Source: Pedobacter quisquiliarum (GTDB lineage: Bacteria > Bacteroidota > Bacteroidia > Sphingobacteriales > Sphingobacteriaceae). Taken from it: DNA of 64,000 nucleotides. Below are positions 35,426 to 44,485 of this stretch, one piece after another (position 1 is the first letter of the stretch; every line of letters begins with the position of its first letter). The stretch lies in assembly GCF_014642175.1 (NCBI RefSeq), contig NZ_BMIL01000005.1, positions 1 through 64,000 of the forward strand. The letters are read 5' to 3'. The position numbers were made by a program, and so were the translations under genes. Under the pieces are notes generated by a model. It searched no databases. It was not told the DNA's origin and saw only the letters and a program-made list of their open reading frames with translations.

Positions 35426-36757
35426 ATGGGAAATGTAATTACTGGAGAAAAGGAATTCTTCAAAGGAATTGAACAAGTTAAATATGAAGGGTTGGAGTCA
35501 GATAATCCACTGGCGTTCCGCTGGTATGACGAAAACCGTATCGTTGCGGGTAAAACGATGAAGGACCATCTTCGTTTTGCTGGCGCTTACTGGCACTCTT
35601 TCGTTGCCACAGGTGGCGATCCATTTGGTGAAGCCACCATCAATCACCCCTGGGATGAAAAAGCAGACGCTGTGGAACGCGCAAAAGATAAAATGGATGC
35701 TGCATTTGAGTTCCTGACCAAAATGAACCTGCCATATTACTGCTTCCACGATGTGGATGTGGTGGATTTTACCAACGACGTACTTGAAAATGAAAGACGT
35801 CTGCAAACGCTTGTGGAATATGCAAAGCAAAAGCAAGCGGAAAGTGGTGTGAAACTACTTTGGGGAACGGCCAACTTGTTCTCGCACCGCAGATACATGA
35901 ATGGTGCTTCTACCAACCCGAACTTCCATGTGTTGGCACACGGTGCTGCCCAGGTGAAATCTGCATTGGACGCAACCATCGCGTTAGGTGGTGAAAACTA
36001 TGTATTCTGGGGCGGTCGTGAAGGTTACATGAGCCTGTTGAACACGAACATGAAACGTGAGCAGGAGCATTTAGCGAAATTCCTGCATGCTTCGAAAGAC
36101 TATGCGCGCGCACAGGGTTTCAAAGGAACGTTCTTTATTGAGCCGAAACCATGTGAGCCAACTAAACATCAGTACGACTATGACGCGGCAACGGTAATCA
36201 GCTTCCTACGTCAGTACGACCTTATGGGTGATTTCAAACTGAACCTGGAAGTGAACCACGCAACTTTAGCCGGACATACTTTCCAGCATGAAGTGCAGGT
36301 TGCTGCAGATGCAGGCTTATTAGGTTCCATGGATGCAAACCGTGGTGATGTTCAAAACGGATGGGATACCGATCAGTTCCCGAACAACATCAATGAAGTA
36401 ACAGAGGCGATGTTGATCGTACTTGAAAATAACGGACTGCAAGGTGGCGGTATTAACTTCGACGCGAAAATCCGCAGAAACTCTACTGATGCTGCAGATT
36501 TATTCTATGCACATATCGGTGGAATGGATACTTTTGCACGTGCCCTGGTTACTGCAGACGCGATTTTACAAAAATCAGATTATAAGAAAATTCGTCAGGA
36601 AAGATATGCATCTTACGACGCCGGAGCTGGAAAAGATTTCGAAGATGGTAAACTGACCCTGGAAGATCTTAGAAACTATGCGGTAGAACATGGAGAACCT
36701 GAGACAATCAGCGGCCAACAGGAACTGTTGGAAAACATTGTCAATAGGTATATTTAA
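35426..36757 (+). CDS. xylA: Xylose isomerase
   Basis: A 443-residue metal-dependent TIM-barrel enzyme converting D-xylose to D-xylulose. The family motifs are [11 protein letters not shown], the catalytic His in YYCFHDVDV, the metal-ligand region [18 protein letters not shown] (Glu and Lys of EPKP), the metal-binding [14 protein letters not shown] and GSMDANRGD. Length fits the class II (longer) isomerases. It is second in the xylB-xylA-symporter operon. Confidence 0.97.
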   Translation: MGNVITGEKEFFKGIEQVKYEGLESDNPLAFRWYDENRIVAGKTMKDHLRFAGAYWHSFVATGGDPFGEATINHPWDEKADAVERAKDKMDAAFEFLTKMNLPYYCFHDVDVVDFTNDVLENERRLQTLVEYAKQKQAESGVKLLWGTANLFSHRRYMNGASTNPNFHVLAHGAAQVKSALDATIALGGENYVFWGGREGYMSLLNTNMKREQEHLAKFLHASKDYARAQGFKGTFFIEPKPCEPTKHQYDYDAATVISFLRQYDLMGDFKLNLEVNHATLAGHTFQHEVQVAADAGLLGSMDANRGDVQNGWDTDQFPNNINEVTEAMLIVLENNGLQGGGINFDAKIRRNSTDAADLFYAHIGGMDTFARALVTADAILQKSDYKKIRQERYASYDAGAGKDFEDGKLTLEDLRNYAVEHGEPETISGQQELLENIVNRYI

Positions 36758-36780
36758 CCAAATATAAACTTTAAAACTAC

Positions 36781-38469
36781 ATGAATTCATTAGGAACCTA
36801 CGACTACGTCGTTTTTCTTGTCTACTTTGTTATCGTAGCCTCCTACGGCTACTGGGTTTACCACAAGAAGAAATCAGATGCAGAAAACTCGAAAGACTTT
36901 TTTCTTGCTAAAGATTCATTAACCTGGTGGGCAATCGGTGCATCGCTTATTGCTTCCAACATTTCCGCAGAACAGTTTATCGGTATGAGTGGCTCCGGCT
37001 TCACCATGGGACTTGCAATTGCAACCTATGAGTGGATGGCTGCCGTAACGCTGATCATTGTCGCGGTCTTCTTTATCCCGGTTTACCTCAAGAATAAGAT
37101 CTATACCATGCCGCAGTTCCTGGGGCAGCGGTATAACAGCACCGTAGCCATGATCATGGCGATCTTCTGGCTGCTGCTGTACGTGGTCGTTAACCTTACC
37201 TCCATCCTTTACCTGGGCGCATTGGCCATCAACAGCGTATCCGGGATAAACATCACCGCGTGTATGTATATCCTGTCGATTTTCGCGGTGCTGATCACCC
37301 TGGGCGGTATGAAGGTAATCGGGTACACCGATGTAATTCAGGTATTCTTTTTAATCCTGGGTGGTTTGGCAACAACCTACCTGGCACTGGAACTTGTTGC
37401 TACGCACTTCGGTAGCTCAGGTGTTGCAAACGGCATGAAACTCATTACCGAGAAGGCCTCAGATCACTTCCATATGATCTTTAAACAGGAGAATCCAAAC
37501 TACATGGACCTTCCGGGACTAACGGTACTGATCGGTGGTATGTGGATCGTAAACCTGAACTATTGGGGCTGTAACCAGTACATTACGCAACGTGCACTTG
37601 GTGCGGATCTTCAAACCGCGAGAAGTGGTTTGTTATTCGCTGCAGTGCTTAAACTGTTGATGCCGCTGATCGTTGTGGTACCTGGTATTGCGGCTTACGT
37701 GCTGTACAAGGAAGGTTATGGCGACTTTCAGAATGCCATGCAGAAGGGTGGTTCACTAAATGCCGACTCTGCATATCCGGTATTGCTGAACCTGTTACCT
37801 GAAGGACTTAAAGGCGTTTCTTTTGCTGCATTAGCTGCTGCGATTGTCGCTTCCCTGGCTGGAAAGGCAAACAGTATTGCAACCATCTTTACACTGGATG
37901 TTTACAAGAAAGTCATCAACAAGAATGCAGATGAAAACAGACAGGTTGTTGTTGGCCGTATCACGGTAATTGCAGCAATGGTTATCGCCATTGTTATTGC
38001 ACCACACCTGGGTATGGATAAAAAAGGTGGTTTCCAGTTCATTCAGGAATACACCGGATTTGTATCCCCAGGTATCTTCGCGATGTTTATTCTTGGTTTC
38101 TTCTGGAAGAAAACCACATCCAATGCAGCATTGTTCGCAACTATTGGTGGGTTCCTGCTTTCTGTACTCTTCAAAGTATTGCCGAAGTTTGCAAACCTGG
38201 AATGGTTAAGTCCATACGGCTTCTCGAAGCTGGTAACACAGGAAGATGGTAGCAGGCTTTACGAAATTCCATTCCTGGATCGTATGGGCTTTGTATTCCT
38301 GATCAGTGTAATCGTGATGTGGGTCATCAGTACCATTGAAGGGCGTAAAGGTGCAAACCCGAAGGGTCTGGAGATCGACAGCAGTATGTTCAAAACCACC
38401 AACAGCTTTGCTGCAGGTGCATTGATCGTATTGGGTATCATTGTGGCCCTTTATACCGTTTTCTGGTAG
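36781..38469 (+). CDS. Sodium/solute symporter (SSS family), probable xylose importer
   Basis: A 562-residue inner-membrane protein with about 14 hydrophobic segments. SLIASNISAEQFIGMSGSGF in the first helices and GGMWIVNLNYWGCNQYITQRAL are characteristic of SGLT-like sugar symporters (here read in parts). It is the last gene of the xylose operon, 23 bp after xylA, and ends at a strong terminator. Xylose (or arabinose) with sodium is the expected substrate from context. Confidence 0.88.
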   Translation: MNSLGTYDYVVFLVYFVIVASYGYWVYHKKKSDAENSKDFFLAKDSLTWWAIGASLIASNISAEQFIGMSGSGFTMGLAIATYEWMAAVTLIIVAVFFIPVYLKNKIYTMPQFLGQRYNSTVAMIMAIFWLLLYVVVNLTSILYLGALAINSVSGINITACMYILSIFAVLITLGGMKVIGYTDVIQVFFLILGGLATTYLALELVATHFGSSGVANGMKLITEKASDHFHMIFKQENPNYMDLPGLTVLIGGMWIVNLNYWGCNQYITQRALGADLQTARSGLLFAAVLKLLMPLIVVVPGIAAYVLYKEGYGDFQNAMQKGGSLNADSAYPVLLNLLPEGLKGVSFAALAAAIVASLAGKANSIATIFTLDVYKKVINKNADENRQVVVGRITVIAAMVIAIVIAPHLGMDKKGGFQFIQEYTGFVSPGIFAMFILGFFWKKTTSNAALFATIGGFLLSVLFKVLPKFANLEWLSPYGFSKLVTQEDGSRLYEIPFLDRMGFVFLISVIVMWVISTIEGRKGANPKGLEIDSSMFKTTNSFAAGALIVLGIIVALYTVFW

Positions 38470-38492
38470 TCGATTAAACAATATCATATAAG

Positions 38493-38523
38493 CCGCGCTG
38501 ACTCTGGTCAGCGCGGTTTTTTT
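38493..38523 (+). terminator. Intrinsic terminator of the xylose operon
   Basis: CCGCGCTGAC / GTCAGCGCGG form a perfect 10-bp stem with a TCTG loop followed by seven T residues. It ends xylB-xylA-symporter transcription. Confidence 0.92.
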
Positions 38524-38584
38524 ATGCGCTATAAATGGTAAAAAGCTTGTGGAAGAACCCACATTGACGAAGTATTTTGGCCGG

Positions 38585-38660
38585 CTTTCGTTCGCCTATT
38601 GTTCGCCTTTCGTTCGCCTATGCTTCGCCTCCAGCCGAAGGAAAGGCGAACAATAGGCGC
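38585..38660. repeat. 11-bp tandem repeat and large hairpin
   Basis: TTCGCCT recurs at 38591, 38602, 38613 and 38624, steps of exactly 11 bp. The segment CGCCTATTGTTCGCCTTT (38593-38610) is repeated in perfect reverse complement at 38642-38659, and an inner stem CTTCG / CGAAG (38623-38627, 38636-38640) fits inside. It is GC-rich against an AT-rich background. It may be a dispersed intergenic repeat of the genome or a protein-binding or RNA-structured element. No coding frame. Confidence 0.75.
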
Positions 38661-38807
38661 CTGAGGTCCGGTTAGTTAACGAATTGGTTTAGTTTCCCTT
38701 CAGGAAGGATTTAGGGTGCAACTGCAGGGTTGTGGGGAGCCTAAAGGATGGCGGGATGCGCTTAGTCGCTGTAAATAATTGAGAAATAAATGGTATAACT
38801 TAATTTT

Positions 38808-38820
38808 TGCAATCGAATGA
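38808..38820. promoter_or_regulatory. Operator-like site before the second susC promoter
   Basis: TGCAATCGAATGA has the full left half of the locus operator and a degenerate right half. It lies just upstream of the -33 element of the predicted promoter. This would link the second Sus operon to the same LacI control, with positioning that could suit activation or partial repression. Confidence 0.4.
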
Positions 38821-38827
38821 TTAAATA

Positions 38828-38858
38828 TTTGGAGGTTATAATTAAAATATTAATTTTG
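38828..38858 (+). promoter_or_regulatory. Promoter of the second Sus operon
   Basis: TTTG (38828-38831), a 19-bp spacer and TAATTTTG (38851-38858) match the Bacteroidota promoter consensus exactly. Transcription would begin near 38865, leaving a leader of about 410 nt before susC. Confidence 0.65.
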
Positions 38859-39275
38859 TTACAACCAAATATATCCTTATGCCTAAACCTTTACCTACCT
38901 CAACTCAGCTGACCGGTCACCACGAACCACGTGTACCGCATCAGCGCATCAAAAAGTACAAAGTCTGTCACTTATTTACGACCAATATTCCTTTTCGAGT
39001 CTAAAGCAGCACCATTTACTGGAAATACTGATTTTGTTTCCGCACAACTGCTAACCGCGCTTGTCCGGGAAGTTTCCCTATATCCATAATTTTCGCTGCT
39101 CATTTCCGGTAGATGCCTCATAAGCATACAATTAACCATATAAGTTAAACCGATAAACGATTAGACATGACTTAACCGCAAAAAAAAAAGGAGTGAATGC
39201 GCCAACACTCAACTCCTTTTTCCTCCGAAAACAGTATTCACTATTGTCAGATTTTTAACAATCAACCACAAATTT
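38859..39275 (+). other. Long untranslated leader before susC 2
   Basis: About 410 bases lie between the predicted start of transcription and the susC start. The region contains a 41-codon frame (38879-39004, basic, no recognised homologue) and a strong hairpin at 39185-39221. I see no known riboswitch. Length and structure suggest post-initiation control, which is unproven. Confidence 0.4.
39185..39221 (+). promoter_or_regulatory. Attenuator-like hairpin in the susC 2 leader
   Basis: AAAAAGGAGT (39185-39194) pairs perfectly with ACTCCTTTTT (39212-39221), a terminator-like form ending in T. A competing stem GAGTG (39191-39195) / CACTC (39206-39210) uses the same bases, so two exclusive folds are possible. 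It lies 54 bases before the susC start. Confidence 0.5.
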
Positions 39276-42200
39276 ATGAAAAAAAGGGAACAGTGTGTCA
39301 ACACTCTACGCTTCCGCTTTCGAAAAAACAGCGTCATGTTCCTCACGAACGTGATCTTTGTCTCCACTTTATTTGCTTGTGAACAGGCCGCTGCTGCGGC
39401 CTTTCCAAACAGTCGCTTCGCCTACGAGCGTGCCGACATTGTGGTCACGGGCCAAATCAAAGACGCCAATGGCGCCGGCATTCCCGGGGTAAGTGTTAAA
39501 CTTAAAAACACCACCATCGCCACCACCACAGATGCTTCAGGTCGCTATACCATCCGGGTGCCGGAGAATGGTGTGCTGGTCTTCAGCTACGTCGGCTTTG
39601 TAACCAATGAACAGCCGGTAAATGGTCGCACCGCAATCAACGTGAACATGATGGAGGATAATGAATCCCTCTCTGAAGTCATCGTTGTGGGTTATGGTAC
39701 ACAGAAAAAAGCGGTTGTTTCTGGTGCGGTTACGGCAGTAAAAGGTGCGGAGCTCGCCAAAACCCCGACAGCCAACTTATCGAACTCCCTGGCAGGGCGA
39801 CTACCAGGTGTAACGGCCGTTCAGGCCAGTGGTGAACCCGGATACGATGGTTCTGCCATCCGAATCCGTGGGGTAAACTCCCTGGGAAATAATAATGCGC
39901 TGATCGTTATTGATGGGGTTCCAAACCGGGCTGGTGGTCTGGAAAGGATCAATCCCAATGACATTGAAAGCGTTTCGGTGTTGAAAGATGCTTCCGCGGC
40001 CATCTACGGATCCCGTGCAGCAAACGGGGTAATCCTGATCACCACCAAACAAGGGCAAAGTGGTAAACCACAGGTGTCGTACGATTTCGGCTACGGACTA
40101 CAGCAGCCGGTACGTACACCGAAAATGTCCAGCTCCACGCAGTATGCAGAAATCCTGAACGAGCTGAACATCTTCGGGTCTGACCTGCCGGTAGATCAGT
40201 GGTCGGCAGCTTGGGACGCCTTTAAAACGACCGGCTCTTACGTTCGACCGGACAATGGCAATACTTTAAATGCAGCTTACCGCCCGGATGAAATCCAGAA
40301 GCTTGGGGATGGATCCGATCCTTTGCGGTATCCAAATACCGACTGGTACGGCACGACCTTAAGAACCTGGTCACCGCAACAACGCCATAATATACAGGTA
40401 AACGGTGGTTCCGAAAACACCAAGTACCTCGTTTCGATGGGCTATTTGGATCAGGATGGTTATTATAAAAAATCCGCGACAGGGTATCAACAATATGATT
40501 TCAGGATCAACCTGGAATCCAAGTTTAACGACTATGTAACCGCAACGCTGGGCATTACTGGCCGGGAGGAAATGCGAAACTTCCCTACGGTAGGGGCGGG
40601 TGATATCTTCCGGATGCTGATGCGTGGTAAACCAACAGAAATTGAGGTCTGGCCAAACGGTTTGCCGGGTCGTGATATCGAATTTGGATACAACCCTTAT
40701 GTAATTGCGACAGACCTTACGGGCTATGATCGCGACCGCCGTGATTACTTCCAGTCTACCGGGCGTTTGGAGATTAAAATTCCAGGGGTCGAAGGCCTGC
40801 GCGTGACCACTACGGCTTCAATCGATAAGTTCTTTGGAAAACGTAAGCGCTGGCAAACCCCATGGACGCTATACGATTGGGATAAAAAGACCTTCGAAGC
40901 AGATGGCGTAACGCCGGTACTGGTTGGGTCAGTCCGCTCAGAGCGTACCGATCCGAGCTTGCAGGAATATGCCGGGGATCAGCTGGCCATCAACCTGATG
41001 GGTATGATCAACTACGATAAGAAGATCAACGACCATCAGTTTAATTTAATGGCGGGTGTGACACGTGAGAAGGTAGATAATAGTGGGTTTTCAGCGTTCC
41101 GCAGGTACTTCCTTTCTACCGCATTGCAGGAACTTGTTGGCGGTAGCGATAAGGAGCAGGCCATCAGCAATCCAGCGGATGAACCGTACAACCTGTATCG
41201 CAGGGCGAGGTTAAGCTACTTCGGCCGTGTGGGCTACAACTACAAAGAGAAGTACCTTGCGGAATTCCTGTGGCGTGCGGATGGTTCGTACATCTTCCCG
41301 GAAGATAAACGTTTCGGGTTCTTCCCGGGTGTGTCCGTGGGCTGGCGTATTTCAGAGGAGTCATTCTTTAAAAACAATGTCTCCTTCGTGAACAACCTGA
41401 AAATTCGTGGATCCTGGGGACAAATGGGTGCTGAAGCCTACTTCGGTAATGCACTCGCCGAGTACCAGTACCTGAGTACCATGGGCTTCGGGAATTATGT
41501 GATCAATGATCAGCTGACACAAACGCTTTTCGAAAATCGTGTGCCTAACCTGGACTTCGGATGGGAAGTTGCCAACAATGCCAACATCGGTTTGGATGCA
41601 TCCTTCCTGAACAACAAGCTGACTTTGGAACTTGATGGTTTTTATAATAAACGTACGAACATCCTGATCTCCAGAGGTAACTCCATCCCGGGTAGTTCGG
41701 GTATTACCGACAAATTGCCGCCGGTGAACCTGGGTAAGGTGGATAACAAAGGTTACGAGTTTAAGCTGAGTTATGCGGATCAGGCTGGCGACTTTGGCTA
41801 CATGGTTAGTGTGAATGGTGGTTACTCCAAAAACAAGATCGTGTTTTGGGATGAGACACCAGGTGCACCGGAATGGCAACGTTCTACGGGTATGCCAACC
41901 GGAACAGGGCTGGCTTATGAGTACACTGGCGTGTTCAGGGATCAGGCAGAGATTAATGCCAATCAGATTGATTATACCGGATTAACAAACAGGTTGCTGC
42001 CAGGCGATATGAAGTTCCGCGATGTGAACGGTGATGGCAAGATCAATGGTGATGACCAGATCAGATTGGATAAAACCAATGTGCCAAGGTTTACCGGTGG
42101 TTTGAACATTAACCTGACCTACAAAAACTTCGACTTCTCAGCATTGATTCAAGGTGCAACGGGCGGCGTACAGATTGTGGGCTTAACCGAATCGGGAGAC

Positions 42201-42563
42201 ATTGGTAACTTCCTGGAATGGTCTTACATCAATCGTTGGAGCATCGACAATCCGAGCAGTGAGTTTCCGAGGCTGTCTAACCGTGGACAAACCTATTATA
42301 CCGATACCAACAATGCAGCGCAGAATACTTACTGGATCCGGAGCAATAACTATGTAAGGTTGAAAAACGTGGAGCTGGGTTATTCCCTGAATCCGGAGTT
42401 CAGCAAACGTATAGGCTTACGCTCCCTGCGCTTTTATGCAAATGGTTTGAACCTGTTTACCCTGGATAAGATCAAAATCTGGGATCCGGAATCTACCAAC
42501 TCCAGTGCGCAGTATTATCCACAGGCACGGGTGATCAATGCAGGTATAAAAGCAGGATTTTAG
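39276..42563 (+). CDS. SusC/RagA-family TonB-dependent transporter, second locus
   Basis: A 1095-residue outer-membrane importer. The basic N-terminal stretch and hydrophobic MFLTNVIFVSTLFA form a long signal peptide; an alternative start is that Met at 39336. A CarboxypepD-regulatory domain (about 55-130) is followed by SLSEVIVVGYGTQKKAVVSG, the plug motif SVSVLKDASAAIYGSRAANGV and a barrel ending RVINAGIKAGF. It opens a six-gene plus-strand operon. The substrate is unknown: no glycosidase is in the operon, so it may import a small sugar, sugar acid or sugar alcohol derivative. Confidence 0.92.
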   Translation: MKKREQCVNTLRFRFRKNSVMFLTNVIFVSTLFACEQAAAAAFPNSRFAYERADIVVTGQIKDANGAGIPGVSVKLKNTTIATTTDASGRYTIRVPENGVLVFSYVGFVTNEQPVNGRTAINVNMMEDNESLSEVIVVGYGTQKKAVVSGAVTAVKGAELAKTPTANLSNSLAGRLPGVTAVQASGEPGYDGSAIRIRGVNSLGNNNALIVIDGVPNRAGGLERINPNDIESVSVLKDASAAIYGSRAANGVILITTKQGQSGKPQVSYDFGYGLQQPVRTPKMSSSTQYAEILNELNIFGSDLPVDQWSAAWDAFKTTGSYVRPDNGNTLNAAYRPDEIQKLGDGSDPLRYPNTDWYGTTLRTWSPQQRHNIQVNGGSENTKYLVSMGYLDQDGYYKKSATGYQQYDFRINLESKFNDYVTATLGITGREEMRNFPTVGAGDIFRMLMRGKPTEIEVWPNGLPGRDIEFGYNPYVIATDLTGYDRDRRDYFQSTGRLEIKIPGVEGLRVTTTASIDKFFGKRKRWQTPWTLYDWDKKTFEADGVTPVLVGSVRSERTDPSLQEYAGDQLAINLMGMINYDKKINDHQFNLMAGVTREKVDNSGFSAFRRYFLSTALQELVGGSDKEQAISNPADEPYNLYRRARLSYFGRVGYNYKEKYLAEFLWRADGSYIFPEDKRFGFFPGVSVGWRISEESFFKNNVSFVNNLKIRGSWGQMGAEAYFGNALAEYQYLSTMGFGNYVINDQLTQTLFENRVPNLDFGWEVANNANIGLDASFLNNKLTLELDGFYNKRTNILISRGNSIPGSSGITDKLPPVNLGKVDNKGYEFKLSYADQAGDFGYMVSVNGGYSKNKIVFWDETPGAPEWQRSTGMPTGTGLAYEYTGVFRDQAEINANQIDYTGLTNRLLPGDMKFRDVNGDGKINGDDQIRLDKTNVPRFTGGLNINLTYKNFDFSALIQGATGGVQIVGLTESGDIGNFLEWSYINRWSIDNPSSEFPRLSNRGQTYYTDTNNAAQNTYWIRSNNYVRLKNVELGYSLNPEFSKRIGLRSLRFYANGLNLFTLDKIKIWDPESTNSSAQYYPQARVINAGIKAGF

Positions 42564-42593
42564 ACATAAATGGGAACCGTTAAAAATTTAAAT

Positions 42594-44468
42594 ATGAAAC
42601 CGATATACAGAAATAAATATTTATACGCACTGGCGATACTTGCAACAGTAACGTTGAGTTGCAAAAAAGACTTCCTGGCGGTGGAGCCACCAAATCAGAT
42701 CTCGGCAGAGCTGGTCTGGCAGGATGCCGCACTTGCACAAGGCTTTGTAACGGAGATTTACAATGGCCTGGATGTAGGTGGATTTGATGAACAGATGTTG
42801 TCCTCCCTTTCGGATGAGTCCATGTTCACGCACCCGAACCGGGGTATTGACCTGATCAATGCCGGTACCATTAACCCTACGACTTTAGGCTGGGTGGATG
42901 AAACTTATGGCTATAACCAGATGTATAATCGCATCCGTTCTTGTAACATTGTTATTGAAAGATTGGAAGGTGGGGAGAATGGAATTGCCGATCAAAACAT
43001 TAAAGACAAGCTTCTTGGTGAAGCGTATTTCTTGCGGGGCTACTTCTATCAGCAACTGCTTCGGTACTATGGAAGTGTGCCGCTGATTACGAAAAGTTAT
43101 GCGTTGAATGACGATTTTCAGGTAAAAAGGGCCACTTATGAGGAGTGTGTTACGGCAATCCTTGCAGATTGTGAGAAGGCAATTACGCTTCTGAATGGTC
43201 GTACCATGGAAAAAGGACGTACCACATCCATGGCGGCAATGGCTTTGAAATCGCGCGTTTTGCTTTATGCAGCCAGTGATTTACACGACATCCCGACTGC
43301 AAAAACGAAGTCGTCCGTGATTGCCGGTTTTGCAAATCCAGAGTTTCTTGGCTATCTTTCAGGTGACCGAACCGCTCGGTGGACCGCAGCGCAAGCTGCT
43401 GCAAAGGCCATTCTTGATGCAGGTGCAGGCTATAAATTAAACCTTACGGCACCAGTAACACCGGAAGAAGGACGAATGAATTACAAGAGCATAGCAATGG
43501 GTGGTGGCAGCAAGGCACCGGGGGTTGATGCTTCGGCAGCAAGCGAGCTGATCTTTGCCCGCTATTTTATTGACCGTAGTGACATGCGTTATGGCCGTGC
43601 AAATGGACCGAACGGCTACCACAACTGGGCAGGAAATACGCCTATCGGTTTGCTTGTGGATGATTACGAAATGCAGGATGGTACGCCATTCAGCTGGAGC
43701 AACGCTGCGCAAAAGGCATCGCCTTACGTAAATCGTGATCCACGCTTCTATGCTACCATTTTATATGATGGTGCAAACTGGAAGCCGAGAAATCTGGTAT
43801 CCGGCAATGTTGATCCGGCGAATCAGATTCAGACTGGTGAGTACGACCTGCAGGAAGGTTCCAGTGTAATCACCTTTAAAGGTCTGGATACCCGTGGCAG
43901 CTCCATTGAGAACTGGAATGGTAGCTGGACCGGCTACTATACCCACAAGTTTATTGATCCGGATCCGAACATCATTGAGGCTTCCAATCCGCAGTTTGTG
44001 CCATGGCCTTTCTTCCGCTATACGGAAGCCGTGTTCAACTACGTGGAAGCGAGCATTGAGCTTGGTCAGGAAAGCGAAGCACGTTTATGGCTCAACAGAA
44101 TCCGCTTCCGCTCGGGCATGCCAGCAATAACCGCGACCGGAGATGCTTTAAAAGAAGCTTACCGCCATGAGCGCCGCATAGAAATGGTGTACGAAGAGCA
44201 GCGCTATCACGATGCACGCCGTTGGATGATTGCACCGCAAACCTTAGGTCGTAAAACAACCTACATTAAGGTTACCGGTAAATTTAAACCTGGCAAAACG
44301 CTGTCTTCGCCATACCGCTATGACCCTGAGATTTACAACTACACTTATACGCCGACGACAGAGACCGCCCAGGAGAACCGCAAATGGGAGGATAAGATCT
44401 ACTTCAGACCATTTAGTCGCGACGAGATTAATAGAAACAATCAACTGATACAAAACCCCGGATATTAG
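42594..44468 (+). CDS. SusD/RagB-family lipoprotein, second locus
   Basis: A 624-residue surface lipoprotein. The start was set at MKPIYRNK because a lipoprotein signal with C23 (VTLSC) follows; an upstream ATG at 42570 would add eight residues. CKKDFLAVEPPNQ is the usual SusD opening. GEAYFLRGYFYQQLLRYYGSVPLI and YRHERRIEMVYEEQRYHDARRW (read in part) are the family signatures. It pairs with the preceding SusC. Confidence 0.93.
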   Translation: MKPIYRNKYLYALAILATVTLSCKKDFLAVEPPNQISAELVWQDAALAQGFVTEIYNGLDVGGFDEQMLSSLSDESMFTHPNRGIDLINAGTINPTTLGWVDETYGYNQMYNRIRSCNIVIERLEGGENGIADQNIKDKLLGEAYFLRGYFYQQLLRYYGSVPLITKSYALNDDFQVKRATYEECVTAILADCEKAITLLNGRTMEKGRTTSMAAMALKSRVLLYAASDLHDIPTAKTKSSVIAGFANPEFLGYLSGDRTARWTAAQAAAKAILDAGAGYKLNLTAPVTPEEGRMNYKSIAMGGGSKAPGVDASAASELIFARYFIDRSDMRYGRANGPNGYHNWAGNTPIGLLVDDYEMQDGTPFSWSNAAQKASPYVNRDPRFYATILYDGANWKPRNLVSGNVDPANQIQTGEYDLQEGSSVITFKGLDTRGSSIENWNGSWTGYYTHKFIDPDPNIIEASNPQFVPWPFFRYTEAVFNYVEASIELGQESEARLWLNRIRFRSGMPAITATGDALKEAYRHERRIEMVYEEQRYHDARRWMIAPQTLGRKTTYIKVTGKFKPGKTLSSPYRYDPEIYNYTYTPTTETAQENRKWEDKIYFRPFSRDEINRNNQLIQNPGY

Positions 44469-44485
44469 ATCCGCTTACTTAGCCG

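Noticed and set aside
38591..38630. CRISPR-like array
   Set aside because: The repeat unit is only 11 bp with no spacers, and no cas gene is near.
38879..39004. 41-codon frame in the second susC leader as a real gene
   Set aside because: It has no homology signal or signal peptide that I recognise. I mention it only as a possible leader peptide.
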